Notes: generated by a model not told the origin, from the letters alone. A stretch of 64,000 nt of DNA from Bacteroidota bacterium (GCA_022708025.1 JAKIZM010000002.1:1-64000), one strand, 5' to 3'; shown: positions 25,677-33,950, counted from the stretch's first letter. Numbers and translations are program-made.

Positions 25677-26807
25677 TTACTCCAGCTTCTTATTAAATCT
25701 TAACACACTCAAAGTTAATATCACTACACTTATTCCGAACATTATAAGAATTTCAAACCACAGTGATGAAAAACCGATTCCTTTTAAAACAATGCCCCGA
25801 AGTATTGTGTTATAATATCTGAAAGGAATTAAATAAGTGATGTATTGAACCAACACAGGCATATTTTCAATCGGGAATGCAAATCCTGACAGATATATCA
25901 TCGGCATCATTACTGCAAAGACTGAAATCATAACTGCCTGACTTTGAGTTTTTGAAACTGTTGAGACAAACAGACCCCATCCGAGATTTGAAAGCACAAA
26001 TAAAAGAGAGGTAAAAAATAGCAGCGTTATACTTCCGCGTATTGCAATGTCGAACCATTGAGTCATAATTAACATTACTATTATTATCAAGAAGAAACCA
26101 ATAAGGATAAACGGAATTACTTTACCAAGTATAAGCTGATAGGATTTTAATGGCGTAACAATTAATTGTTCAAGCGTGCCTATTTCTCTTTCTTTAACTA
26201 CAGCCATAGACATAAGTGATAAAGTTGTAATCATTATTGTAAGACCTAAAATACCCGGCACCATATAGTTGCGTGTTTTCATCTCAGCGTTATACCAAAC
26301 TCTTACTTCCGGTTTTATTGATCCTGAAAGCGGTTGTTTCATTCCGTATTTATTTTGAGTGTCGATAATAATTTTTTGTGAATAGCGATTAATTACTCCC
26401 TGAATATATCCAAGCGATATTGCTGATTTATTACCATCAGATCCTTCGAACAATGTCTGGATAGTTACTGTTTGGCGCCTGTTTAATTTTTTCTCAAAAT
26501 CTTGCGGTATAACGATAGCAACGAGAGTTTTTCCTTTATTGATCAACTCAGTTACTTCATTATAATTTTGTGTGTAATAATCGATTTGAAAGTTGTTGGA
26601 TTCTTTAATATTTCTGATGAACTCTCTGCTGGTTTCGGTTTTATCCTGATCGAAAATTGTTGTATGAACAACTTCAACATCCATATTTACAGCATATCCG
26701 AGAAGAATAATCTGCAGAACCGGAGCAATAAAAACTACAGATATCATTTTTTTATCGCGCTTAAATTGAAGCAATTCTTTTATAATAAATTCATATATCG
26801 TTTTCAT
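25677..26807 (-). CDS. ABC-2 permease (YbhR/YbhS-like), efflux operon copy B
   Basis: The 376-residue permease has the same architecture as 17770-18900, with KEREIGTLEQLIVTP and YLSGFAFPIENMP, and reads as a close paralogue along its whole length. It ends copy B. A 107-base spacer separates it from the other permease, whereas in copy A the two genes are 1 base apart. I see no motif in that spacer; it may just be post-duplication drift. Confidence 0.85.
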   Translation of the reverse strand: MKTIYEFIIKELLQFKRDKKMISVVFIAPVLQIILLGYAVNMDVEVVHTTIFDQDKTETSREFIRNIKESNNFQIDYYTQNYNEVTELINKGKTLVAIVIPQDFEKKLNRRQTVTIQTLFEGSDGNKSAISLGYIQGVINRYSQKIIIDTQNKYGMKQPLSGSIKPEVRVWYNAEMKTRNYMVPGILGLTIMITTLSLMSMAVVKEREIGTLEQLIVTPLKSYQLILGKVIPFILIGFFLIIIVMLIMTQWFDIAIRGSITLLFFTSLLFVLSNLGWGLFVSTVSKTQSQAVMISVFAVMMPMIYLSGFAFPIENMPVLVQYITYLIPFRYYNTILRGIVLKGIGFSSLWFEILIMFGISVVILTLSVLRFNKKLE

Positions 26808-26914
26808 TTATAGTCTCTGTTAAATCTCTTCAAAATATTTTAAATCAAAGTATTGATTATTTTCAGCCGCTCTTAAATTTTTTCTTAAAATATTTTTCCT
26901 AGAAAATGTAATCA

Positions 26915-28045
26915 TCAAACTGACTTTGCTTTCTTATTAACCAATGTTGCGAGCGAAATGAAGATTATTCCGAATATCAGCATATAAACTAACTGATCCC
27001 AGAAAACTGAAATCCCAACGCCTCTTAATAAAATAGCTCTTAGAGTTGCGATGAAAAATTTTGCCGGAGTTAAATTTGTTATCCATTGAACTATTGTCGG
27101 CATACTTTCAATTGGAAAAATAAAATCTGAAAGCACCAGCGAAGGAACCATTGAAGTAACAGTTGCCGCTTGAAAAGCAACTTGTTGTGAATCTGCAACG
27201 CTGGAAATAAAAATACCAAGTCCGAGCGCGGAAAATAAAAACATCAAGGTGCTAAGCAGAAGCAGAAAAATGCTGCCTTTAATTACTATGCCAAAGAGTA
27301 TGTAACCGGCAAACAATACAATTGCTGCATCAATCAGTGAAATGACAATGTATGGAATAGTTTTCCCGATAATCAGTTCTAAAGATGATAAAGGCGATAC
27401 ATTTATTTGTTCAATCGTTCCTCTTTCTTTTTCGCGCACGATAGATAATGAAACAGATACCACCGCAATAATTATTAAAATCATTCCCATCAATCCGGGA
27501 ATTAAAAACTTTGTGCTTTCAAGTTCGGGATTAAACCAGAATCTTGGTTCAAGATTTATAGGAACATAAAATTGTTTTCCTGTTACTGCTAAATATTCTT
27601 TGTTTAGCTTTAAAGAATAATTGAGTGTTGCAGCAGTAACATAATTTACAATTACATTAGCAGTGTTACCGTCAACTCCATCTATCAGATATTGAACTTT
27701 TGCTTCTTGTTTACTGTTTAATTTTTTAGAAAGGTCATTTGGAAAAACAATAACTAACTGAACAATTTTTTCATCCAGTAATTTTTTTATATCAGCGTCG
27801 TTATCAATGTAAGTAATGAGATCAAAATATTCTGAGCTGATAAGTCCGTTTAAATATTCTCTTGTATAATTTGATTTATCCTGATCATAAACAGCAATTT
27901 TTATATGTTTAACATCAAAATTAATTGCATATCCGAAAATTGCAAGCAGAACAACCGGATAGAAGAATACAACAAATAGCATTCTTGTATCTCTCCTTAG
28001 CTGACGGAATTCCTTTTTTGCAATTGCATAAATCCGATTAAACAT
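26915..28045 (-). CDS. ABC-2 permease (YbhS-like), efflux operon copy B
   Basis: The 376-residue permease begins MFNRIYAIAKKEFRQLRRD and keeps REKERGTIEQINVSP and the late TM motif, here VLSDFIFPIESMP, in which an Asp replaces the Gly of copy A (ILSGFIFPIETMP). A charged residue in this conserved turn is unusual. The start overlaps the ATPase stop by 8 bases. It pairs with the next permease. Confidence 0.85.
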   Translation of the reverse strand: MFNRIYAIAKKEFRQLRRDTRMLFVVFFYPVVLLAIFGYAINFDVKHIKIAVYDQDKSNYTREYLNGLISSEYFDLITYIDNDADIKKLLDEKIVQLVIVFPNDLSKKLNSKQEAKVQYLIDGVDGNTANVIVNYVTAATLNYSLKLNKEYLAVTGKQFYVPINLEPRFWFNPELESTKFLIPGLMGMILIIIAVVSVSLSIVREKERGTIEQINVSPLSSLELIIGKTIPYIVISLIDAAIVLFAGYILFGIVIKGSIFLLLLSTLMFLFSALGLGIFISSVADSQQVAFQAATVTSMVPSLVLSDFIFPIESMPTIVQWITNLTPAKFFIATLRAILLRGVGISVFWDQLVYMLIFGIIFISLATLVNKKAKSV

Positions 28046-28973
28046 CTGATTTATCCTTTTCTAACAAATGTATAAACACATCTTCCAGTGTTGGCACTAT
28101 CTTACTTATCCTGTAAACATTGATTGAATTTCTGTTTGTTAAAACTTCGATTATATCTTTATCACTTTTCAGGTTATCATTTAATATTATATGAATGTAA
28201 TTTCCGAATATTGATGTTTCACCGACCCAATCTTCTTTTTCAAGAATTTCCATACTTTCAACAATTCTATCCGATTCGATTTCAAGAATTGTGTTTTTGA
28301 TGTAATTTGTTTTTAATGTTTTTGCATTTCCTTGTGCGATTAACTTTCCGCTATTAATTAAAATTATATCATTGCAAAATTCAGCTTCATCAAGATAATG
28401 AGTTGTAACGAGCACTGTAGTTCCGCTTGCGGAAAGTTCGTGAATCAAATCCCAGAAATTTCTTCTTGATACAGGATCAACACCGCTGGTTGGCTCATCG
28501 AGAAAAATAATTTTCGGTTCGTGAATAACTGCTGTTCCTAATGCAAGTCTTTGTTTGATTCCACCAGGCAGTGAAGCAGTCAATAATTTTTCTTTGCCTT
28601 CGAGATTGGCAACTTTTAAAACCCACTTTTTTCGTTCGTCATATCTTTTTCCGGTTAAGCCATAAACTCCTGCAAAGAAGCGGATATTTTCTTCAACAGT
28701 AAGGTCATTGTATAAAGAGAACTTTTGTGACATATAACCGATTTGTGTTTTTACTTTGTCAGGTTCTTTCTTAATGCTGTAGCCGCCAACAATTGCATCA
28801 CCAGATGTTGGTTCGAGTATTCCGATGAGCATTCTAATAGTTGTTGATTTTCCTGCACCATTAGCACCGAGGAATCCGAAAATTTCTCCTTGCTTTACAT
28901 TAAACGATACATTATCAACAGCTGTAAAACTGCCAAATTTTTTTGCTAAATTATTTACTTCGATGGTGTTCAT
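28038..28973 (-). CDS. ABC exporter ATPase (YbhF C-half-like), copy B
   Basis: From ATG 28973 (AAGGA just upstream) the protein MNTIEVNNLAKKFG is a near twin of 20037-20966, with the same Walker A GANGAGKST, LPGGIKQRLALG signature and Walker B IIFLDEPTSGVDP. An upstream in-frame extension to 29033 is translated repeat DNA and part of the S23 gene region, so I reject it. An inverted-repeat arm begins 12 bases upstream of the start, meaning an S23 cassette now separates this gene from tolC. Confidence 0.87.
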   Translation of the reverse strand: MNTIEVNNLAKKFGSFTAVDNVSFNVKQGEIFGFLGANGAGKSTTIRMLIGILEPTSGDAIVGGYSIKKEPDKVKTQIGYMSQKFSLYNDLTVEENIRFFAGVYGLTGKRYDERKKWVLKVANLEGKEKLLTASLPGGIKQRLALGTAVIHEPKIIFLDEPTSGVDPVSRRNFWDLIHELSASGTTVLVTTHYLDEAEFCNDIILINSGKLIAQGNAKTLKTNYIKNTILEIESDRIVESMEILEKEDWVGETSIFGNYIHIILNDNLKSDKDIIEVLTNRNSINVYRISKIVPTLEDVFIHLLEKDKSDV

Positions 28974-28984
28974 TAATTCCTTAA

Positions 28985-29015
28985 GGAGACAGAAGTCAGG
29001 AGTCAGAAGACAGAA
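28985..29015. repeat. Left inverted-repeat arm of S23 cassette 1
   Basis: The arm begins GGAGACAGAAGTCAGGAG and ends AGTCAGAAGACAGAA. Its reverse complement matches most of 29412-29447. It contains the TGA stop of the S23 gene at 28996-28998. Confidence 0.7.
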
Positions 29016-29355
29016 TTTTGTTTGAATATGCATTCAGCAATTTGCTAACTTCTTCTGCCAATTCATTTTCTTTATTTGTTTTTGCGTATCCTAAATCCTC
29101 TGCAAGTAATAAATAATATTTACATTCTTCGAGCGAACCTTCTGATATATTTAAATATTTTACTTTATCGGCTTTTCCTCTCTTGCGATAACCTTCTGCA
29201 ATATTTGCAGGGATTGAAACCGCTGCTCTTCTGAATTGAGAAACCAATCCGAATAACTCTTCTTTGGGGAATGATTTTGTCAATTTATAAACCGAGAGAA
29301 CAAACTGATGAGCCTTTTGCCATACAATAAGTTCTTTGAAGGATTTTGATTTCAT
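28996..29355 (-). CDS. S23/four-helix-bundle protein (23S rRNA intervening-sequence protein family), cassette 1
   Basis: The 119-residue protein starts MKSKSFKELIVWQKAHQF and has the family core QFRRAAVSIPANIAEGYRK, followed by LNISEGSLEECKYYLLLAEDLGY. It should fold as a four-helix bundle and form oligomers. Relatives occur inside 23S rRNA intervening sequences of Leptospira and Coxiella and, as Avd, beside reverse transcriptases of diversity-generating retroelements; neither context is present here. It is inserted in an efflux operon in the same direction, so it is probably cotranscribed. Its role is unknown. Confidence 0.85.
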   Translation of the reverse strand: MKSKSFKELIVWQKAHQFVLSVYKLTKSFPKEELFGLVSQFRRAAVSIPANIAEGYRKRGKADKVKYLNISEGSLEECKYYLLLAEDLGYAKTNKENELAEEVSKLLNAYSNKILSSDS

Positions 29356-29411
29356 AAATTATTCTCTTTTAGATAATGATTAATTAAAATTTTCTTTTAT
29401 CAAATTCTTCT

Positions 29412-29447
29412 AACTTCTGACTTCTGTCTCCTGTCTTCTGACTTCTT
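29412..29447. repeat. Right inverted-repeat arm of S23 cassette 1
   Basis: Reads AACTTCTGACTTCTG then TCTCCTGTCTTCTGACTTCTT; it is the imperfect reverse complement of 28985-29015. It overlaps the stop codon of tolC (29446-29448). Confidence 0.7.
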
Positions 29448-30768
29448 AATAAATCTTCCTCCCAACTACCTTCTCAAGTCTTACTTTTGCTAGATTAAAA
29501 TCAATTAAAGAAGCTGTGAGATTAGTTGCCGCTTGAAGTTCTGATGTTTCCGCATCGATCAGATCAGTGCTTGTTGCTAATTGCTCTTTATATTTTTCTG
29601 AAGTAATACGATAATTTTCACTTGCTTGTTCAAGACTGAGTTTACTTACATCAACTTTTTCTTTTGATTTAATCAGATTCAGATAAGTTTGATATACCTC
29701 AATCTCGATATTATCATTCAGCTTTTCTAGTGATGTCTGAGTTTGAATTGAAAGTTCTTCCGCCTGAGTTGTTTTTGATTTTGTTGAACCCCAATCCCAA
29801 ACATCCCAGCTTAAAGTTACACCAACATCCCAGGTATCATTCCATTTATCTCGCAACGGCTGAAACCTTGTGTTCGGATTACTGTAATAATAATTACCTG
29901 TTAGATAAACACTTGGAAACCATCCTGCTTTGGCTGAAGTAATGTTTTCTTCCGCAGCTTTTAATCTGTATGATAAAGATTCAATCTCTTCTCGATTTTG
30001 TTTTGCTTCTTTAATTAAATCATTAAGATTATAATGAATATCATTTGCAGTTAAATCATCTTTAATAATTTCTGTTTTTGATTCAAGCGGAAGTCCAATT
30101 GTTTTGTTGAATACTGCTCGTGCGATTTCCAGATTATTTTCTGCTTCAATCAATTGCAGTTTTGTATTTGAATATTGAACTTGAAGTTTCAGATAATCGT
30201 TTTGTGTAACCAATCCATTTTCTAAAAAGTTTTTTGTATCGTTTAAATGTTCTTTAATCTGGTCAATACTTTTCTCTAAAATATTTTTAATCTCCATTGC
30301 TTTATAATAATTCCAGAATGATGTGTGAATGTTCATCGCTGCATCATTCATCTCTTTTGAATAATCTGATTCTGCAGCGTTAAAATTATATTCTGCTGCT
30401 TTTTTAGATGAAATGAGTTTGAGTCCGGTAAATAAAGGCTGTTGTAGCGATAGCCTTAAGTAATAATTGTTAATAACAGGTTCCGATATTTTAATTGGAG
30501 TTGGTAAAAAAGGAGTCATTACTTCAAATGGCGGAACATTGTCACTTAGTCTTGTGTAGTTTGCCATAAATTTTAATTGTGGCAGAAACATCGAATTGAC
30601 TTCAGATACTTTTGCATCAGAGCTTATCATTTTTGATTTAGAGATTTTTAACTCTTTACTGTTTTTAAGTCCAAGCTCTATGCTTTCCTGCAGAGTAAAT
30701 TTATGATTCTGCGGATAGAGAATTGAGATCATTAATAAGCTAAATAAAATTGTTTTTTTCATTTGCAA
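29446..30768 (-). CDS. TolC-family outer-membrane efflux protein, copy B
   Basis: The 440-residue protein has a signal peptide (ending LYPQ) and FTLQESIELGLKNSKELKI, long coiled-coil helices, and SVYLTGNYYYSNPNTRFQP. It is recognisably paralogous to 20966-22279 but visibly more diverged than the ATPases and permeases are from theirs. Its stop codon coincides with the edge of S23 cassette 1. It starts 8 bases after the ATPase gene. Confidence 0.87.
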   Translation of the reverse strand: MQMKKTILFSLLMISILYPQNHKFTLQESIELGLKNSKELKISKSKMISSDAKVSEVNSMFLPQLKFMANYTRLSDNVPPFEVMTPFLPTPIKISEPVINNYYLRLSLQQPLFTGLKLISSKKAAEYNFNAAESDYSKEMNDAAMNIHTSFWNYYKAMEIKNILEKSIDQIKEHLNDTKNFLENGLVTQNDYLKLQVQYSNTKLQLIEAENNLEIARAVFNKTIGLPLESKTEIIKDDLTANDIHYNLNDLIKEAKQNREEIESLSYRLKAAEENITSAKAGWFPSVYLTGNYYYSNPNTRFQPLRDKWNDTWDVGVTLSWDVWDWGSTKSKTTQAEELSIQTQTSLEKLNDNIEIEVYQTYLNLIKSKEKVDVSKLSLEQASENYRITSEKYKEQLATSTDLIDAETSELQAATNLTASLIDFNLAKVRLEKVVGRKIY

Positions 30769-30776
30769 TTCCTTTT

Positions 30777-31691
30777 TTATGATGCTTTACTCATCAGGTA
30801 AATAAATACATTTTCAAGTGATGGTGGAATTATTCTGTGATCATATATTTCAACATTATTTCCGGTTAAAAGGTTTTCCAGCGTTTTATACTGCTCATTA
30901 AGATTTTGCAAGGTCACATTAAGTCTGTCGCCATACATCTGAACTTCATAATCAGTTTTTGTTTTAATTATATTATAAGCTTCACGACTTGGAGAGCAAA
31001 CGATTTCAACTATCTGCCCTTTAAGTGATTCCTTTATATTTTTTGGTGTATCCCAGCTTATTATTTTGCCATTGTTCATTAAAGCAACTTTGTTACATCG
31101 CTCCGCTTCATCGAGATAGGGAGTTGTCATAAAAATTGTGATTCCTTCTTTCAGAAGGTTTGAAAGTATCTTCCAGAAATCCCTTCTTGAAACAGGATCA
31201 ACTCCGGTTGTTGGTTCATCGAGAAAAATTATTTTTGGTTTATGAATTAATGTGCAGGCAAGTGCAAGCTTCTGTTTCATTCCGCCTGAAAGTTTATCAG
31301 CAAGACGATCACGAAAAGGAGTTAATCTTGTAAACTCAAGCAATTCATTTCTTCTGCCTTCATAGTTCTTAACACCATGAATATCAGCAAAGAATTCTAT
31401 ATTCTCATCAACTGTTAGATCACCATACAATGAAAATTTTTGAGAGAGATAACCAATCTCATTTTTAATTTTATTTTTCTGTGTTTTTATGTCATAACCA
31501 AGAACTTCAGCATTTCCTGAATCAGGAGAAATTAAGCCAATTAACATTCTTATTGTTGTTGTTTTACCAGCACCATCAGGACCAACGAGTCCAAACATTT
31601 CACCTTTTGCAACAGAGTATGAAACACCGTTTACAGCTGCGATATCACCGTAGCTTCTTTTTAGATTTTCTATTTTAATTACTTCGTTCAT
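30777..31691 (-). CDS. ABC exporter ATPase (YbhF N-half-like), copy B
   Basis: The 304-residue ATPase has Walker A GPDGAGKTT, LSQKFSLY, KLSGGMKQKLALA and IIFLDEPTTGVDP, a near twin of 22311-23219. The tail ends PSLENVFIYLM. Its start lies 10 bases after the left arm of S23 cassette 2, so the insertion spared the coding sequence but displaced the original leader between adaptor and ATPase genes. Confidence 0.87.
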   Translation of the reverse strand: MNEVIKIENLKRSYGDIAAVNGVSYSVAKGEMFGLVGPDGAGKTTTIRMLIGLISPDSGNAEVLGYDIKTQKNKIKNEIGYLSQKFSLYGDLTVDENIEFFADIHGVKNYEGRRNELLEFTRLTPFRDRLADKLSGGMKQKLALACTLIHKPKIIFLDEPTTGVDPVSRRDFWKILSNLLKEGITIFMTTPYLDEAERCNKVALMNNGKIISWDTPKNIKESLKGQIVEIVCSPSREAYNIIKTKTDYEVQMYGDRLNVTLQNLNEQYKTLENLLTGNNVEIYDHRIIPPSLENVFIYLMSKAS

Positions 31692-31700
31692 ATTAAAATT

Positions 31701-31734
31701 TCAAGATTGCAAAATTACAGGATTACAAGATTGA
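31701..31734. repeat. Left inverted-repeat arm of S23 cassette 2
   Basis: The arm reads TCAAGATTGCAAAATTACAG then GATTACAAGATTGA and contains two direct sub-repeats of CAAGATTG. Its reverse complement matches 32201-32240 with a few mismatches. Confidence 0.7.
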
Positions 31735-31766
31735 TTTTAAGATTTCTTAAACACATTAATGCCATA

Positions 31767-32150
31767 TTAGTTTGTTTTCTCTTTAGATGAGTAATTGCGT
31801 AAATAATTTTTGAAATTTGAAATTTGAGTAATGATATCGATTGATCTTTTATAACACTCATCGAATTTTTCTTTAGATATATAATTAAGATCCAAAACAA
31901 CATATAACATTGATCTAACTTCGCCAGCGGAGCCTTTAGCATAACCTAAAAAATTCAGAAATTCTTTATTGTTATCTCTTTCGAATCCTTCAGAAATATT
32001 ATTCATTATTGAAACTGCTGCTCTTTGTATTTGATCTTTCAAACCAAAATCTTTATTAAATTTTTCTTGAGAAGTCAGTTCATAAACCGAGTTTACAAAT
32101 ACTCTAGCATCTTTCCACACCTGTAAATCTTCAAATGTTTTTACTTTCAT
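31767..32150 (-). CDS. S23/four-helix-bundle protein, cassette 2
   Basis: From ATG 32150 (GGAG six bases upstream) the 127-residue protein MKVKTFEDLQVWKDARVF has the same family core, LKDQIQRAAVSIMNNISEGFER followed by FLGYAKGSAGEVRSMLYVVLDLNY. It is clearly homologous to the cassette 1 protein but far from identical, so the two cassettes are not recent copies of each other. The basic tail NYSSKEKTN extends beyond the helical bundle. No function can be given. Confidence 0.83.
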   Translation of the reverse strand: MKVKTFEDLQVWKDARVFVNSVYELTSQEKFNKDFGLKDQIQRAAVSIMNNISEGFERDNNKEFLNFLGYAKGSAGEVRSMLYVVLDLNYISKEKFDECYKRSIDIITQISNFKNYLRNYSSKEKTN

Positions 32151-32200
32151 TACTAGCTCCAATTATTTTTAATAAAATTTTACTTGAATTAATAACTACG

Positions 32201-32240
32201 ACAATCTTGTAATTTTGTAATCTTTCAATCTTGTAATTTA
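32201..32240. repeat. Right inverted-repeat arm of S23 cassette 2
   Basis: The arm reads ACAATCTTGTAATTTTGTAA then TCTTTCAATCTTGTAATTTA. On the minus strand it encodes the adaptor C-terminus KLQD and its TGA stop. Confidence 0.7.
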
Positions 32241-33196
32241 ATCGTCGCATCTGACGGCATACCTGGTTTTAAATCGTAATTATCATTTGGGATTTTTATC
32301 TTAACTGCAAAGACAAGTTTTGTTCTTTCATCTTTTGTCTGAATATTTTTTGGCGTGAACTCTGCTTCTGGAGAGATATATGTTACTTTACCGGTATAAA
32401 CTTTATCTTTAAAAGAATCTATTTTTACTTCAGCATTCTGTCCGAGTTTAACATAAGCAAGCTCTTCTGTTGACACATAAATTACCAGTTCAACAACATC
32501 AAGATCAGATACTTTAAATAAAGAAGACATCGGAGTAACAGTTTCACCCGGCTCAATAAATGTTTTTACTAGAAAACCATTTATCGGTGAAGTAACATAA
32601 CAATCACGGATATTTTTATTTAGCAGCTCGACTCCAGCAATTGCTTTGTTTAAATTTGCTTTTGCCTGCTCAATTTCTTCTGGTCTGAAAATCTTTTTTA
32701 CTTTGCTGTAATTTTCCTGCGCTGATTTGTATTGAGCACTCATTAACTCAAATCGTGCAACTGCATCTTCATACTGCTTCTGAGTTATTGATTGTGAATC
32801 ATATAATTTCTGCATACGGTTTTTATCTCTTTCAGCAGTTTCAAAATTTACTTTTGCCTGATTAAGATTTTGTTCAGCCTGAATGATATCTTCTTCTCTC
32901 GCACCTTTAAGCATAAGATTCAACTGAGCCTGTGCTGCATCTTTTCCTGCAATTGCCTGATGAAGTTGAAGTTCGAGCTGTTCGTGATCAATGATTAGGA
33001 CGGTATCGCCAGAATTAACTTTGTTGCCCTCAGAAAAATTCATAATTAAAATATTTCCAGCAGTTTTTGAGCTTACAATTATATTTGTTGATTCAATTGT
33101 GCCTGATGCTCCTATGCTTTTCAGTCTCTCGTTGTTGTTACAACTAATTAATAATATGCCTGACAGAGCAATTGAAAGCAATAATAATTTTTTCAT
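32225..33196 (-). CDS. HlyD/YbhG-like membrane-fusion lipoprotein, copy B
   Basis: The 323-residue adaptor has lipobox LISC (Cys19), biotinyl-lipoyl half-motifs (MNFSEGNKVNSGDTV; GFLVKTFIEPGETVTP), coiled coils with RPEEIEQAKANLNKA, and KNIQTKDERTKLVFAVKI. It is paralogous to 23237-24202. The last residues, KLQD, lie inside the inverted-repeat arm of S23 cassette 2, whereas copy A ends AEVYL, so the insertion appears to have rewritten the extreme C-terminus. It begins with an ATGA overlap to the TetR stop. Confidence 0.87.
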   Translation of the reverse strand: MKKLLLLSIALSGILLISCNNNERLKSIGASGTIESTNIIVSSKTAGNILIMNFSEGNKVNSGDTVLIIDHEQLELQLHQAIAGKDAAQAQLNLMLKGAREEDIIQAEQNLNQAKVNFETAERDKNRMQKLYDSQSITQKQYEDAVARFELMSAQYKSAQENYSKVKKIFRPEEIEQAKANLNKAIAGVELLNKNIRDCYVTSPINGFLVKTFIEPGETVTPMSSLFKVSDLDVVELVIYVSTEELAYVKLGQNAEVKIDSFKDKVYTGKVTYISPEAEFTPKNIQTKDERTKLVFAVKIKIPNDNYDLKPGMPSDATIKLQD

Positions 33197-33795
33197 TTGA
33201 TTTCCTTATTAAAAATTTTATCAAATTGTTTTTTGCCTTTTTCGGTTAGTATGCCGCCAATAACTATTCTAAGCGTGTATTGTGCGGCTTCAGAAAACGA
33301 GAAACTATTGTTTACTATAAACTCAGGTGTTACAACAGTTCTTACTGCACCAACAAGAACATTCATAATCATTACAGTCGGATAGTCAAGAAAGAGTCCT
33401 TCAGATTTCCCTTGATCTATTACTTTGGTGATATTTTCGAACATCATTTTTGTTCTGAACTCGTCAATTTTAACAAATAATTCAGGATAATATTTCTTCA
33501 TCTCTTCCATCCTTTTGGATGAAACCTTTGGTGCAGCAGAGGCAAGTATATTTAACAGGTCACCAAGCTTTTCAATAGCATTTCCGTTACTGTTTAATTT
33601 GGAAAGGATTTTGTTTTTCATTCCATTCATAAAATGACTGACAATTGCATAAAGCAAATCGTCTTTGGATGGAAAAAATTTATAAATGGTTTTTTTGCTC
33701 ATTCCAAGTTCAGCAGCAACCTCATCCATTGTAGTTTTATAAAAACCATCTTTAAAAAATTTATCTTCAATTTGTTCAATTATTTTATCTTGCAT
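33193..33795 (-). CDS. TetR-family repressor of efflux operon copy B
   Basis: The 200-residue regulator has helix-turn-helix MDEVAAELGMSKKTIYKFF and a helical ligand domain. AGAGGA precedes the start at 33795. The inverted repeat GGAAAC-N16-GTTTCC lies 13 bases upstream. By eye it shares little with the copy-A TetR beyond the HTH, so the two efflux operons probably answer to different signals. Confidence 0.83.
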   Translation of the reverse strand: MQDKIIEQIEDKFFKDGFYKTTMDEVAAELGMSKKTIYKFFPSKDDLLYAIVSHFMNGMKNKILSKLNSNGNAIEKLGDLLNILASAAPKVSSKRMEEMKKYYPELFVKIDEFRTKMMFENITKVIDQGKSEGLFLDYPTVMIMNVLVGAVRTVVTPEFIVNNSFSFSEAAQYTLRIVIGGILTEKGKKQFDKIFNKEIK

Positions 33796-33807
33796 CTCAA
33801 TCCTCTT

Positions 33808-33837
33808 GGGAAACTATTTTCGTTTTCCTGGTTTCCA
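33808..33837. promoter_or_regulatory. Candidate TetR operator, copy B
   Basis: Half-sites GGAAAC (33809-33814) and GTTTCC (33831-33836) form a perfect inverted repeat with 16 bases between, immediately upstream of the TetR ribosome site and in the divergent gap to the plus-strand gene at 33951. It differs from the copy-A operator motif. Binding is inferred from position and symmetry. Confidence 0.45.
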
Positions 33838-33950
33838 ATATATAATTTTGACTTTCAGTTGTCAAGTGATAGAAAAATAATCAGTATAATTGTTGTCTAT
33901 TAGCAAACTAGTTGCAAGATTTGTATATCAATAAATTAAGCGAGGGTGAT

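Larger units (their letters stand above)
28985..29447. mobile_element. S23 cassette 1: four-helix-bundle gene bracketed by inverted repeats
   Basis: A unit of about 460 bp lies between tolC and the ATPase gene of copy B. Its ends are imperfect inverted repeats built from GGAGACAGAAGTCAG- and AGTCAGAAGACAG-like words (28985-29015 and 29412-29447). The right arm includes the tolC stop codon and the left arm includes the S23 stop codon. In copy A the same gene junction is a one-base overlap with nothing inserted, so this looks like a clean insertion. No transposase is present; mobility is inference. Confidence 0.55.
31701..32240. mobile_element. S23 cassette 2: second four-helix-bundle gene bracketed by a different inverted repeat
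   Basis: A unit of about 540 bp lies between the adaptor and ATPase genes of copy B. Its ends (31701-31734 and 32201-32240) are inverted repeats of CAAGATTGCAAAATTACA- and GATTACAAGATTGA-like words, unrelated in sequence to those of cassette 1. The right arm supplies the last codons and stop of the adaptor gene. The matching junction in copy A is only 17 bases. The same design with different arm sequence suggests a family of cassettes. Confidence 0.55.

Noticed and set aside
28974..29033. N-terminal extension of the copy-B ATPase
   Set aside because: The extra residues are translated repeat-arm and S23-gene DNA; the paralogue in copy A begins at the equivalent of ATG 28973, which has its own ribosome site.
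28985..29447. CRISPR-like short repeats of AGTCAGAAG words
   Set aside because: The repeated words are only inside the two arms and pair as an inverted repeat; there are no regularly spaced unique spacers and no cas genes.
31715..31942. 75-codon minus-strand open frame in S23 cassette 2
   Set aside because: It is a shadow of the S23 gene in another frame and starts in the middle of it.
28996..32150. S23 genes as part of a 23S rRNA intervening sequence or a diversity-generating retroelement
   Set aside because: No rRNA sequence, reverse transcriptase or template/variable repeat pair is present; both genes lie between efflux genes.
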